Positions 25,248-37,600 of a stretch of DNA of 64,000 bases are shown piece by piece; position 1 is the stretch's first letter, and the number at the start of each line of letters is the position of its first letter. This DNA comes from Amia ocellicauda. Taxonomy: Eukaryota > Chordata > Actinopteri > Amiiformes > Amiidae. The notes under the pieces are model-generated. The model had not been told where the DNA came from. It searched no databases and saw only the letters and a list, made by a program, of their open reading frames with translations. Both the position numbers and the translations under genes were made by a program. Location: assembly GCF_036373705.1 (NCBI RefSeq), contig NC_089869.1:15091550-15155549 (forward strand), in the 5' to 3' direction.

Positions 25248-26807
25248 TTAGTCATGCGACAGCTGAGGATTCACAATGTTTCTGCTATTGGATTCCTTGT
25301 TCCCTTTCTCTGTGACTTTTTTTTGCCTTCTTCGAATGCATTTTTTCTTCTTGCTTTCATCTTTATTTATCCTAAGAGACAAAAAACCACATTGCATGAC
25401 AGGATGAACATTTTTGGCACCAACACAAGTGACACTGTGAAACAAAAATAAAATCCCTTATGGATTTTGTTCCTTGAAGTTTGCATGAAAAGCAGATTGT
25501 CTAAACCCATAATGCTGAACAGTGTCCAGAAATATCTTAAATGCTCTTTGTATTGAATAATATACTTTTGGATGAAATTGCTATTGTACTTTTGTACTTT
25601 GTATGCTTGTATCAAATGTTTTTAATTTAACATAAGTATTTCTTTATTACAATCATTTAATTGTGATATGGTGTAATATTTTGTTTTACATAAACTAGTG
25701 ACTTTAAAACATAATCCTAATATTGTTTTAGCGAATACGTATGACGTTGACAAATACAAAGTGGAACCCTCATCCATTCTTATGTCAATATTGTCTTATA
25801 TGTCTCTTTGGAAATAGCTCCATAAAGCACACTGACCTGTTCCAGCATTTGAGTAGCCTCTGGCCTCGTTGTCCATCAGGACTTAGACATACTTGGTGAC
25901 CAGACTTGTCCAGAGTCAGTCTGAATTCAATGAAACACAAGGATGTATTATAAAAAGATCCAGCTGTGTAATTTTCTCTGTTTGTTAAATGAAATGCATG
26001 ATAAAAATAAATATTCACCCATTTAGAAAATAACATTATCATTGTCAGAAATTATGAAAATATATGCAACCCAATATAAATATACAGCTAAAATAGAGAT
26101 AGATAAAAAGATAATCTAAATCAACATATAAACAGCAACCAGAGGAGAGCTGTGTACACTTACATGATTTCAGTATTTTTACAGTGCGATCCTTTTTCTA
26201 TTACAGTAAAATTGGTGAAGCGTCGACGAAATATTGTTTCACTTTTTACACACATGCATCTTGTTGGAACGAATTGTGCTTCTCCCAGAGGAGCTGTCAG
26301 AAAAGAACAGAAAAACACTTTCAGTGCATTTGAAAAGTATATTGCATCAGTAGAGCTCATTTGCCCAAATTTATTTCAGATGTATTGCATCTTGTAAATA
26401 ATTACTTGTATTCCATCTGCTTTGAAATGTTTACTGTCCATGCATTAAGTATGCATGTATGTATGTAAAACCACACTTTTTTTACTTTTTTTTCCATTTC
26501 ATAGACTCCATGTAAAATAATACACTAGGAGAGATTTTAGGACTTCCCGTTTTCATTAATGCTATAAATTCTAAGTGGCTTGATTATTAATTGCAGCTGC
26601 ATATTTAGTTTCATGCATAAGGACAATTTACATATTAAAAATAAAATGTCCTAATAGCATGTGGTACAGTACAATAAAATCAGCAAGCAGTTGAAATGAA
26701 CTTTTACATGCCAAAATAAATTGTATCTTGGTTTTGTTCTTACCTTGAAGGAGTTGAATTACTGCAACTGCCAGAATGAGGCTGCACATTTTAAGTATGA
26801 ACTTCAT
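25248..26807 (-). CDS. CXC chemokine, ELR-negative, CXCL9/10/11-like (four exons)
   Basis: Exons on the minus strand are 26744-26807, 26164-26293, 25837-25920 and 25248-25371. They give 402 nt, 133 residues plus stop, with all junctions GT-AG and in phase. Residues 1-21 form a signal peptide. The CXC pair is RCMC (residues 34-36), with cysteines at 59 and 76; 34-59 and 36-76 should form the family's two disulphides. Exon 3 contains GHQVCLSPDG. Exon 4 is a basic tail (SKKKKCIRRRQKKV), like the heparin-binding tail of interferon-induced CXCL9/10/11. There is no ELR before the CXC, so lymphocyte rather than neutrophil attraction is expected (inference). The four-exon layout matches CXC chemokines of this class. 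The promoter has a TATA box and an overlapping kappa-B/GAS element. Orthology to a named fish CXCL gene is not settled. Confidence 0.88.
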
Positions 26808-26848
26808 GGTTAAACATGTGAAGTGAAATGAGCATGCTAGCTGGTGCT

Positions 26849-26862
26849 GCCTTTTATACACA
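26849..26862 (-). promoter_or_regulatory. TATA box of the complete chemokine gene
   Basis: Read on the minus strand the sequence is TGTATAAAAGGC, a good TATA box about 45 bp upstream of the start codon at 26,807. That places transcription start just upstream of the ATG and gives a very short leader. Confidence 0.6.
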
Positions 26863-26969
26863 GAAGAATAGCGTGGGTTTTTCCCAGTAGTCACGAGATT
26901 ACTTCCTGTAAATTCCCTCCTCCTTTCTCCGTCCCTCTTTTCTTCAAACTGAGCGAGGGCTGTGGAACT

Positions 26970-26983
26970 GGAAATTCCAAGAA
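26970..26983 (-). promoter_or_regulatory. Overlapping kappa-B and GAS-type elements
   Basis: GGAAATTCC (26,970-26,978) is a kappa-B-type 9-mer, and TTCCAAGAA (26,975-26,983) fits the STAT/GAS pattern TTCNNNGAA. They overlap about 110 bp upstream of the TATA box. NF-kB plus STAT1 control is typical of interferon-gamma-induced chemokines in mammals. Function here is inferred. Confidence 0.45.
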
Positions 26984-27019
26984 TGTGTTTTGGAAGGCTA
27001 AAAAGGGAAAAAAAGGCCA

Positions 27020-28030
27020 ATAGCTGGAGAAATGGATAGGATTTCTTCTGGACTTTTCCAAGACCTCTAGACTAAGGATATTTCTCCTGCTAGTCAGCAG
27101 AACTTGAAAGTATTCAATTTTTAATGAATCTGGATGTCAGGAAAGACACATGTGGCATTAGTCTAGCATTAGGTAGTGAGACAATTACTGTCCAATAACA
27201 TAGTTTTGTTGTATTGCAGCCTGGTTTATAAATCTTAATTTGTTTAATTAATTATTCTTCAACCGTTTCTGTATTTGAATCATTCACTTTCTCGATTGAT
27301 TTGAAAGCTTCAGCTCTCCTTTGTTGGTGAATTCTTTATTACATCTCCTGAAATAGTGTGCCCCCTTTCTAAAGCTTTAACCATGTTATTAAATGTATCT
27401 TTTAGTCACAGCCTTGCCATTAGTTCTTTCATGAACACAGTCAGTGCTTATTTCTGCAAGCGTCTCTGGAGGGTATGCACCTAACCTGGTCTTTGAGACT
27501 AAAATGCAGTTCTTGGTTGAACTTCTTTAGACAGCAATTACTCTGAACATAACAAAGACTTTTAGTGCTTTAGTTATTTATTACAGTCTGAAGTGTACAA
27601 GAGGTTGCAAGCATGTTAAAGCACAGAGCTCAGTGTGTTCAGTGTTTATTATGGATGACTGCCAAATTAGCAAACTGATTTTGTAACTTCTCTAGGCACA
27701 GTACAGAGTGCCTGATATGTTGTGATGTATTCAGTCGTAGTTAATATTATTCACTCTCGATTTTTTAATTACATTTAAATCAGCATCAGCATATCTTAAT
27801 CAAAATTAAACAGAAGGTTGGTAGGACACCAGTAGCCAATAAGACCAAAGTTTCATCTATACCTTTCAAAATACATTGTGAGCATTTTTCTCTTGTTATT
27901 TTGTTTTTGTCTGAATAGTTTTGGTGCCATACCAGTCTCGCTACTGACTGCATTTCTTATTAATTTCACAAGCAGAAGTATAATTTTGTCTGTATGTTAG
28001 CCAAGTTCTATGTGCATTCTGACCGACAGT
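27020..28030. other. Spacer, nothing recognised
   Basis: AT-rich DNA between the chemokine promoter and repeat copy 2. No exon or repeat structure could be supported. Confidence 0.4.
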
Positions 28031-28038
28031 ACCAGTGA

Positions 28039-28442
28039 GGGAGCCTAATCAAGCTTTTTGTGCCCTTCAATGCTACCTTCGACTGAGTGTACAAAAGAGC
28101 ACACTTATGCGGAAGTGTTTTAGCACTGAAGTCCCAGAACTCTGCGTTATAAGCAGAGACAAGTCATTTGGGAAAATATGGCAGCGGTGGGTGTATATAA
28201 ATGTAATGTAATGCTAGCTAGACAGTTGTAGGAATTGTTTATTTATGTATCAAGGAAATTATAATACATAGATAGATAATATAAAATTATTATATAATTA
28301 TGATTTAAATATATGATTAGAAAGTTCAGCCAAAAAACGTTTCACCACCTATCAATTAATTAATTACTGAAGTAGTATCCTATAAAACTAGGAAGTGATA
28401 TTAACAATGTATTTCATTTCATTCAAATTATTATTATTGTTA

Positions 28443-28481
<39 letters not shown>

Positions 28482-28709
28482 GTTAATTAAATACAGAGAC
28501 AGATGACAAGAAAGACTGCGTAGGTACTTTTTCGGTCAATGGCACACACGCTGAATGCTGACGCTGAAGTGTGTCCCATTGAGCGTTTTTAGTTTCACCC
28601 TACACCCTTGCTCACTCAAGTGCACACACTGTGACGTCAGCACAACGTCACGCAAAATGTACACTTGCCGAAGGGTGTAGGGAGCAAGTGTGCGATTTGG
28701 GACGCAGCC
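28039..28709 (+). mobile_element. DNA-transposon-like repeat, copy 2 (right end present)
   Basis: 28,039-28,282 matches 23,570-23,820 in direct orientation. The copy ends at 28,681-28,709 with the inverted form of the copy 1 terminus (the sequence GGACGCAGCC closes it). Between them are an (ATT)n microsatellite at about 28,442-28,482 and a second, shorter region resembling the terminal repeat (around 28,560-28,680). The left end is missing. No transposase frame is visible, so it is a non-autonomous or decayed element. Confidence 0.55.
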
Positions 28710-28920
28710 ATGATATGTGCTTCTGCGAAGATACACATAAAAGGGTAACCATAGCTCAAAATCTCAATTACATGGCACGTATCTGCGGTCCTGTGCATCA
28801 AACAAATGCTGATTGGTTGGACAAGGAAGTATATCCGGTAGTATTACAGAATTAATAATAATAATAATAATTTGCATGTTCGCAAAGACACAGACGCAGA
28901 AGAGTAATTCAGCCTTTAGC

Positions 28921-30804
28921 CGTAGCAAACTAGACCTGGGTGTGGGGTTAACAGTAGCAAACTAGACCTGGGGGTGGGGTTAACCGTAGCAAACTAGACC
29001 TGGGGGTGGGGTTAACCGTAGCAAACTAGACCTGGGGGTGGGGTTAACCGTAGCAAACTAGACCTGGGGGTGGGGTTAACCGTAGCAAAGTAGACCTGGG
29101 GGTGGGGTTAACAGTAACAAACTAGACCTGGGGGTGGGGTTAACAGTAACAAACTATACCTGGGTGTGGGGTTAACAGTAACAAACTATACCTGGGGGTG
29201 GGGTTAACAGTAGCAAACTAGACCTGGGGGTGGGGTTAACAGTAACAAACTATACCTGGGTGTGGGGTTAACAGTAACAAACTATACCTGGGGGTGGGGT
29301 TAACAGTAGCAAACTAGACCTGGGTGTGGGGTTAACAGTAACAAACTAGACCTGGGGGTGGGGTTAACCGTAGCAAACTAGACCTGGGGGTGGGGTTAAC
29401 CGTAGCAAACTAGACCTGGGGGTGGGGTTAACAGTAACAAACTAGACCTGGGTGTGGGGTTAACAGTAACAAACTAGACCTGGGGGTGGGGTTAACCGTA
29501 GCAAACTAGACCTGGGGGTGGGGTTAACCGTAGCAAACTAGACCTGGGTGTGGGGTTAACAGTAACAAACTATACCTGGGTGTGGGGTTAACCGTAGCAA
29601 ACTAGACCTGGGGGTGGGGTTAACAGTAGCAAACTAGACCTGGGGGTGGGATTAACAGTAACAAACTATACCTGGGGGTGGGGTTAACCGTAGCAAACTA
29701 TACCTGGGGGTGGGGTTAACCGTAGCAAACTAGACCTGGGGGTGGGGTTAACCGTAGCAAACTAGACCTGGGGGTGGGGTTAACCGTAGCAAACTAGACC
29801 TGGGTGTGGGGTTAACAGTAACAAACTAGACCTGGGGGTGGGGTTAACAGTAGCAAACTAGACCTGGGGGTGGGATTAACAGTAACAAACTATACCTGGG
29901 TGTGGGGTTAACAGTAACAAACTAGACCTGGGTGTGGGGTTAACAGTAGCAAACTAGACCTGGGGGTGGGGTTAACAGTAACAAACTAGACCTGGGGGTG
30001 GGGTTAACAGTAACAAACTAGACCTGGGGGTGGGGTTAACAGTAGCAAACTAGACCTGGGTGTGGGATTAACAGTAACAAACTATACCTGGGGGTGGGGT
30101 TAACAGTAGCAAACTAGACCTGGGGGTGGGATTAACAGTAACAAACTATACCTGGGTGTGGGGTTAACAGTAACAAACTAGACCTGGGTGTGGGGTTAAC
30201 AGTAGCAAACTAGACCTGGGGGTGGGATTAACAGTAACAAACTATACCTGGGTGTGGGGTTAACCGTAGCAAACTAGACCTGGGGGTGGGGTTAACAGTA
30301 ACAAACTAGACCTGGGGGTGGGGTTAACAGTAACAAACTAGACCTGGGGGTGGGGTTAACAGTAACAAACTAGACCTGGGGGTGGGGTTAACAGTAGCAA
30401 ACTAGACCTGGGTGTGGGATTAACAGTAACAAACTATACCTGGGGGTGGGGTTAACAGTAGCAAACTAGACCTGGGGGTGGGATTAACAGTAACAAACTA
30501 TACCTGGGTGTGGGGTTAACAGTAACAAACTAGACCTGGGTGTGGGGTTAACAGTAGCAAACTAGACCTGGGGGTGGGATTAACAGTAACAAACTATACC
30601 TGGGTGTGGGGTTAACAGTAACAAACTAGACCTGGGTGTGGGGTTAACAGTAGCAAACTAGACCTGGGGGTGGGGTTAACAGTAACAAACTAGACCTGGG
30701 GGTGGGGTTAACAGTAACAAACTAGACCTGGGGGTGGGGTTAACCGTAGCAAACTAGACCTGGGGGTGGGGTTAACCGTAGCAAACTAGACCTGGGGGTG
30801 GGGT
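28921..30804 (+). repeat. Minisatellite, about 59 units of 32 bp
   Basis: The unit reads GTAGCAAACTAGACCTGGG followed by GGTGGGGTTAACC. Period is 32 bp over about 1,884 bp. Units vary at a few fixed positions: GTAGC or GTAAC, CTAGACC or CTATACC, GGGGGTG or GGGTGTG, GGGGTTAAC or GGGATTAAC, and AACC or AACA. In the right half the variants repeat with a 352-bp period (11 units). The plus strand is G-rich (GGGGGTGGGG per unit), and each unit has a GTTAAC palindrome. It lies just right of repeat copy 2 and inside the presumed first intron of RASSF4. Short unit, no unique spacers and high unit identity exclude a CRISPR array. Confidence 0.97.
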
Positions 30805-31626
30805 TTGCCATAGAGAACGGTAAGAGAAACACTGATTTATAAATTTAAATGCAATTTATTCAGCCCTAGCTATCAAATTAAAGTATTTTTTATAGTGTAC
30901 TAGTAACCTTCAAGGCTACAGCAGTGGTGGAATTTCCTTTTAGTTTCATTTCTCTCAGTTTAGATATCCTGTCAGTGTTATACATTTCCCAAAATTCCCA
31001 TTGAGGCAATTGTTATTTTTAATTGGAAATGAACATTCTCGGAGTAAAAGGATTTCATAATCACACTTCAAGTCACTTTCAAGACAGCTAAGCATTATTA
31101 TTGTTTAAAAAAATATTGCTTATTTTATAGCTAGCTACTGTTCTTTTTTTACTCTTCCTTTTTATATATTTTTAAATTGTGAGTAATCTCTAAACTCAAA
31201 CACTATTATGGCTGTAACGGATATAAAATATTTTCTTGGTTAACAAACACATTTCTAAACAGTAACTTTAAATGGTTACTAGTTTAGTTTTAATTTATGT
31301 TTTAACTTATTTAACGGCACAAACCTATGACTAATCAGGTAAAGCAGGTCACATGTCATATGCTCTTACTTTTTTAACTCTCACGATAGCTTGTTGGAAC
31401 TTGAGTTCATATAATACTTTTGGACATGTTTCAAAATTTTCATGTGATTTCTGCTAATCCTTATCACTATATTTTATATTAATGATTCTTTTTATTAAAG
31501 GATGTTTTCTGTGTTTTTGTAGTCCATATTGCAGGGTTTGTAATAATTTGTATAAATTCCTATGAGGCCGTTTTAAACCAGCATTACATTAATCAATTAA
31601 TGCTCCTCTTATTTCCTCTTTTATAG
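30805..31626. other. Spacer or intron sequence before RASSF4 exon 2
   Basis: AT-rich DNA without CpG enrichment or promoter-like boxes, consistent with intron rather than promoter upstream of the first coding exon. Confidence 0.4.
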
Positions 31627-31666
31627 GGAATCTATGATAAAACAGAGTAGAAAACAATAAAGAAGA

Positions 31667-34600
31667 ATGGATGAGGGGCAGACATCCTTTGTAAAGGTTG
31701 ACGAAGATAAAACAATTGCAAAGTGAGTATTATCTCCACTATATTTTAACGTGCACTTTAAATCTGAATGTTTCATTTAACTTTTTGTCACTGTGGATTA
31801 TAAAAATATGTTATCCAAAATGTGAATGTATTTAATATACTTCTTACTAAATAATATGGACTGGTTTTCCATTGTCATTGTCTAAATCTGCATTATATTT
31901 ATTCTACTACAAACCTTATTACCTTGTTTTTATCCAATTTATTTAGATCAGATCTGTTGTCCCTGTTGAAAACATATAATTGTTACCATGAAGGGAAACA
32001 TTTCCAGCTGCACAGTCGAGAGGTATGATACTTTTAAATCAATCTGTTAATGTCAGTGTGAAGCTGCCAAGGGTGTAAAGCAGTGTGGACAGGTAGGTAT
32101 TGTTTTATCTAATATATATTGCATGTTTTTTATTCATGTACTTATAACTTGAACAATCACAGTCCAAAATACCACAGAACTTAACATTGTAAACATTTGT
32201 AATGGAAACGGATTACATTATTGTGTCTCTTATCTGGTAGTCTACATCCTGTATTTCTTAGTTAATAATTTAAAAATCTGTACCCCATCTCTGAGTTTCA
32301 CATGACATTCTACAAGAGAAAGCAAATTGAACTTTCTGCATTACACATTCTGATAGCTTTTTTAATATTATTTTTTTAAGAAATTAAATGCCATACAACT
32401 TTAAATATAAACTGTGACTTATCTTGACATTTCTTGGGTTTATAAATTAACCAAACACATTTCTTTGAAGTAGAGGCACGTGTTTCAGTCTCCTGCTAAA
32501 CTGAAAACATAACAGCTCCTCTTAGTGGATAGTTTTTTTTTGTCCCTAAATAAAAAAAACATGTTTCTTCTTGCATATTTACAAGAAGAGTCAATTCTAT
32601 CAGAACGTTGATATGTTTATACATTGGAGATGACAGGTTTGCCTGATTGCAGATGTAGTGATAGTGATTGTACAAGCAGTGATAAGTGTAAAATTAACGA
32701 TTTAAAGAAGCATATGACTGTCACTTCAGTGGGTGACATTTTGCTTGCCTGTTAAAATCTCTATGTTGAATATCCTTGTCTTTGTTTTCATCTTTAAAAG
32801 TTTTTTTTTTTCCATACCAACACATTTTATACAATTATAAAAATAATTCCTCCATTATTTCAATGTAAAGTAAATCACAGTATAACACTACTAAGAGAAC
32901 CATGACAGGCTTCCGTGGTATGTGTTATTGTCACTAGCCTAGCATGCTTCATAAAGAAGGCTGCTTTCTTCAGCTAATGTGGATGTACTTTTTTGCTGAA
33001 TCACATCCTGTGAAGTCCCCGAAGGAATAAACAGTCCAATTGTGCATAGCTATGCCATCGTGTAATATTTTTATCCTGCCCCTCGAACAATGAGATCATT
33101 TTGTCATACTGAAGATCTTTTTCACAGGAGAAAGTGATTTGTTTGGTCATTTCGTCTGAACAGCAACCAAAATGTGTCATCCAATATTCTTTTGGATGAC
33201 ACATTAGTAGTTTTTTTAACTGTCACTTCAAAGCTTATTTGAAATATGTATTTGTGTACTTTATGAGTTGGTGTTTATTTCTATTAGTAAAATACACTGA
33301 AAGATCTAACATATTGTGAAAATTTTCCGGTGTTATAGAGGAGACAAATACTCTCACCTGTTATTCCTAAATTATGTCATGGGTCAGAAATGAAACAATT
33401 AAAAATTGTATCTTGCAGTTAGTAATCAGAGACTGACGGATTGTTACATGTATTGTTTGAGGTTTTTGTGATCTTTTTCTTACTCTTATGAGAAATAAAT
33501 GTCTTAAAAGAGGTTAGTCAATAGAATTGTCTCATGGGAGGGTAAAACCTGTTGGGTTTTTTATTGGAGACATGTGATCTGACATCATCTTTGAGTTCTA
33601 TAGCTTTATGTGAATTCAGTATTTGTATTCAGGTTTGTCCTGAATTAGTCATCCATTGTAAACTACATTTCGGCATATTTACAGGAAGAATCAGGTGTTG
33701 CTTAAGCCGACAAAATGTTTACGAAGTGTTCTAAATGTTTGGTACCTTTTTTTTTTTTTTCTAAGAAAATATTGTCTGTTGTCAATAAATGTTTTGTACT
33801 GTTATTGAATTTTAAAACACAGTAATAAAAAATAACAAAAGCGAAGTATAACTGTTGTTTAGATATACATTTATTCAAATAGTCTGCATTCAAAGATATT
33901 AACTGAGGGTAGAGAGAGGTAGCATTGTGTTGGTTGATTAGTTTGTTTACATACCAAAAATAAATTGTCAACCATGAACTGAAAACGTAGCTGGATCCTT
34001 CACACACGGATTAGCTCCTGCTTTCTTAGTACAAAGAACAGAAGTGAATGTGCTGTGATGGCATGTTTTAAAATCCTACATTTAAATATGTCCACTGATC
34101 AGTTGGAGTCAGTTGAGTGTCTGCACAGTATTTAATTTGTGATCACTCAGATATCTTAATAATTTATTTTTTTGTTTTTGTTGTCTTTGTTTGATTAAAT
34201 ATGCATAATGTAGAGTTTTACTGTCACAAAATATATAGTGGTAGTTAGTGGATGTGGAACAGTGGCCTCTATATGCCAATCAGACGCTGTGATGTCTGCA
34301 AGATATGCATGCTGTTTAGAGCGACCTCTCTTGATTTCCTGTTTAGAAAAGAAAGCAGCTTCTGTCCTTATGAATATAAATCACTTAGACGTTGTAAGAA
34401 AGAATGATTATATTGTAAAATACTTAAAATATTTTCCTTAAAAATGCAAATGTCAGTATTTTGAAATGTCAAAAATAATACAAATAGTTTAATAATTGTA
34501 ATTTCTACTGAAAACTGAATTTTAAGAAATTAGGAAAAGGAAACACTAGCATAAACCCATCATCCCACAGTAGATTTAAAAGAGCTGATAGCACGGCTTT

Positions 34601-37600
34601 CAATTCCATATTTTTATTAATATAAAAACAATTAAAAATCTATAAAATTTGAGAAACAATGAAAACCTTGAAAATCTAAAATCATTCCCAAAATGTACAA
34701 AGTGTAAATTACAGTTCATTAATAATAAATAAGATGTCCCCAAAATCTCGAATTCCCCTCTCCAACATGGCAACTTCTGCCTCCAGTCCATACTGTGTAT
34801 GCTGTTGATCCATCAGATCACCGAAGAATTTTGGCATTTTTCAGAGCAAGTATAAAGCAGCAGGGAGATTTTCCTTTCGAGAAGCATCGTCATATTGTGA
34901 CTGGGCAAAAAGCCAGTCCAGTGGGTCCTTATTGCTGGAAAGTACTTGGCTTTTACACTCTTTCTGATTTCCAAACGTAAGAGTCACATCATCCAGACGG
35001 ACTGAAATGAAAGGCCTGCCAGCCCGAACACTGCTTCTAGGAAGGCATGCAGCTGTAGAGTGTTTCAGTTGCTTATTGCACATCTTATTCCTCTGGGTCC
35101 TCTGCAGTTTGCACGTCCCGGTGTGCAGAGACGTCGGCTGTGCCAGTTCTTTTATTGAGCTGATGTATTCCTCCAGTGACTGGACAGGGTAAACAGCTGC
35201 GTGGCATCCACCCTGAGAGATCTCCTCATGTATCTCACTGATGGTCGGCAGCAAGTCCACACACAGGAGCAGTCTGGACCTCATGCTGCAAACAAAGAGG
35301 GTCATAAACTGAGTTAGATATGTCATTTCTACCACAGTAAAGCATTTACATATTTGAAAAATATATCTGTTCCTATACAACTGATGTTGAAAATTTGTAA
35401 TTCAATAACAAAATATTATTTTACTTAATTTACAAAAGAATATTAATATTTATCCATTTGTATTCCATCTTGTATTCAAACTTTGGACCCAGTGTATTCA
35501 CTTTAAAATCTGAATTTCCACCATGAAATGAACAATCTGATAGATATACTTCAGTGAAACATTTTGTTTTACAACTTCATCACTGAACACAAAATTAGTA
35601 CAATACTGTGCTTTAAAAAATAATATTTTCTACATTTTTCATGAAATGTATTTGAGACATAATAACATTGAAAGGACCATCTTAAATTGCTGGAATGTAT
35701 TAGATTAATTATTTGAGTCTTCTGTGCTTGTTAGGGTAAATTGTTTTGAAAGTTTACAAAATACAAAGATCAATACCATTCTTGTTGAAAGACTATAGTT
35801 TTCCCCCAGAAGAAGTGTAAATATGCTTACCTGGTTTAAGTCACAAAGGCTTTGAGCAGATAGTGTCTGTCTTAGTGTTTGAGTCTCTAGTGAATGGTGA
35901 TTTCTCAGGGAGAGAGGGAATGGCAGTGGCTTTTATACTGCAGCCCCAGTCCAGTGTGGTATAAGCCAAGGCTGACAGGGTCCAAATATAGCACTGACCT
36001 GACCTTGGAGCACTCTGCAGGAAGTGTGTGTGTGCATGTGAGCGTACCCAGGAAAACCTGGTGTGGAAACTGACTGAGCCTTATCACCACAGCTGCTGAA
36101 CTGTTTACATTTCTGTACTAGTGTATTAAATGTAGCTTGTTTAATTACCTTGTCCTGATTAGTTTTATTCGTATATTTAGTTTGCTTTTAATCATCATAT
36201 GTATCTTAAGATAGATAATACAATTTTGTGTGGCATGGTAAATCAGTTGAGAAATATTGGCATATACTGTGCACATTTAGACTATACAATTTTATCAGTA
36301 GTAATATTGTTTAGATATTTTATATATTTATATATTATTTCTATGTGTGTATCTATAGCAATCAAACTGAGCAATGCTTTTTTTAAGAATTTCAAATAAA
36401 ATCTAAAACAGTCTATCAAGAATACTGTTTGTAAATGTGTTTTGCTAATGATTAATACATTTCACACAGACCATAATGGTTATATTATGGGGGGAGGGGG
36501 GACCACTCAAATGGAGTAAGAGCTATTTTTAGTCCTTTGTGCTCTATATTAATCTATATCCTTAATCCTGAAGGTGCACATGTTGTATTTTTATCCCAAG
36601 GATCTTAATAGCTCAGACTGTGTCCTGAGAACGGAAGAAACTTATCCATTCCGCCGAGTCAGTTCCTGATTGGATTAGTCCGAAGTTGTTTTATGAGATG
36701 TTGGACACGTAGTTCAACCACAGTGTTTTTGTCTTCTGCTTGGCTCAGTTACTGTGGACCCTTTGAATAGGAGTTTGGAGTTTATCTTATCTCTCTCTGT
36801 CATTTTAGTTGAAGGCATTTTATTGAACACAAAATGTAATTAAGGACACAATAATACAGTGCAAAATATTGAGAATACATTATATAAAATTACATATTAG
36901 ATTAAATATATACATTTCATCATAAAACAGGACAATGAAATGTATATTTAACATGTATAATTGTTTCTATGTAGTGTTAGGACAAGTCTTAAACTTACTT
37001 AAAGTCACTGTAAAGCCTATAATACATTTTTGGACACTTAGCACCTCAAACTAAGGACTGGATTAAATCAATTAACCTACCTAATTGAAACCCTCATCAA
37101 TGATCTGGTTTGTAGTTTGCAATCAGGTGTCTTAATATTGTCTGAGGTCAATAAAACTCACAACCTCTGAAAATGTAATAATTTATATATGAGAAAGTCT
37201 TTCTTTTAATTCATCTTCAGTGTTCTAATTCCAGGCCTATAATATCAGTAAAGATCTCTAAGCGGTTTAGAAAATCTATAAAAATCATATACACAAATAA
37301 AGTAAAATATATTCAAAGAGTAATGTTTAACTTATTTGAAATAGTGTACGTGACCCGGTCGTTCCAATGTGTGGCTCATAATGGCCAATACACTATTTTC
37401 AGCCCAGAAGTGACCTTTTAGTCAGTGCGATGTCAATTAGTCTGAGCGTACCCAGCCCAGGTTTCCACTTCTCATAAGAAGTGAAAACGTGTCAAACAGA
37501 ACGGCTTCGGAGCACGTAGACCTGTAATGCAGCTAGACTTCAGCCAGCAGGATTTCCCGTCTTTGATATAAATTATTATTATTATTATTTTGTATTGCGG

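Noticed and set aside
28921-30804. Regular repeat array as a CRISPR
   Set aside because: Units are contiguous, without unique spacers, in a vertebrate genome; it is a minisatellite.
35285-35380. 32-residue N-terminal extension of DEPP1
   Set aside because: A splice acceptor lies directly before MRSRLLL, which matches the human DEPP1 start; the extension is intron.
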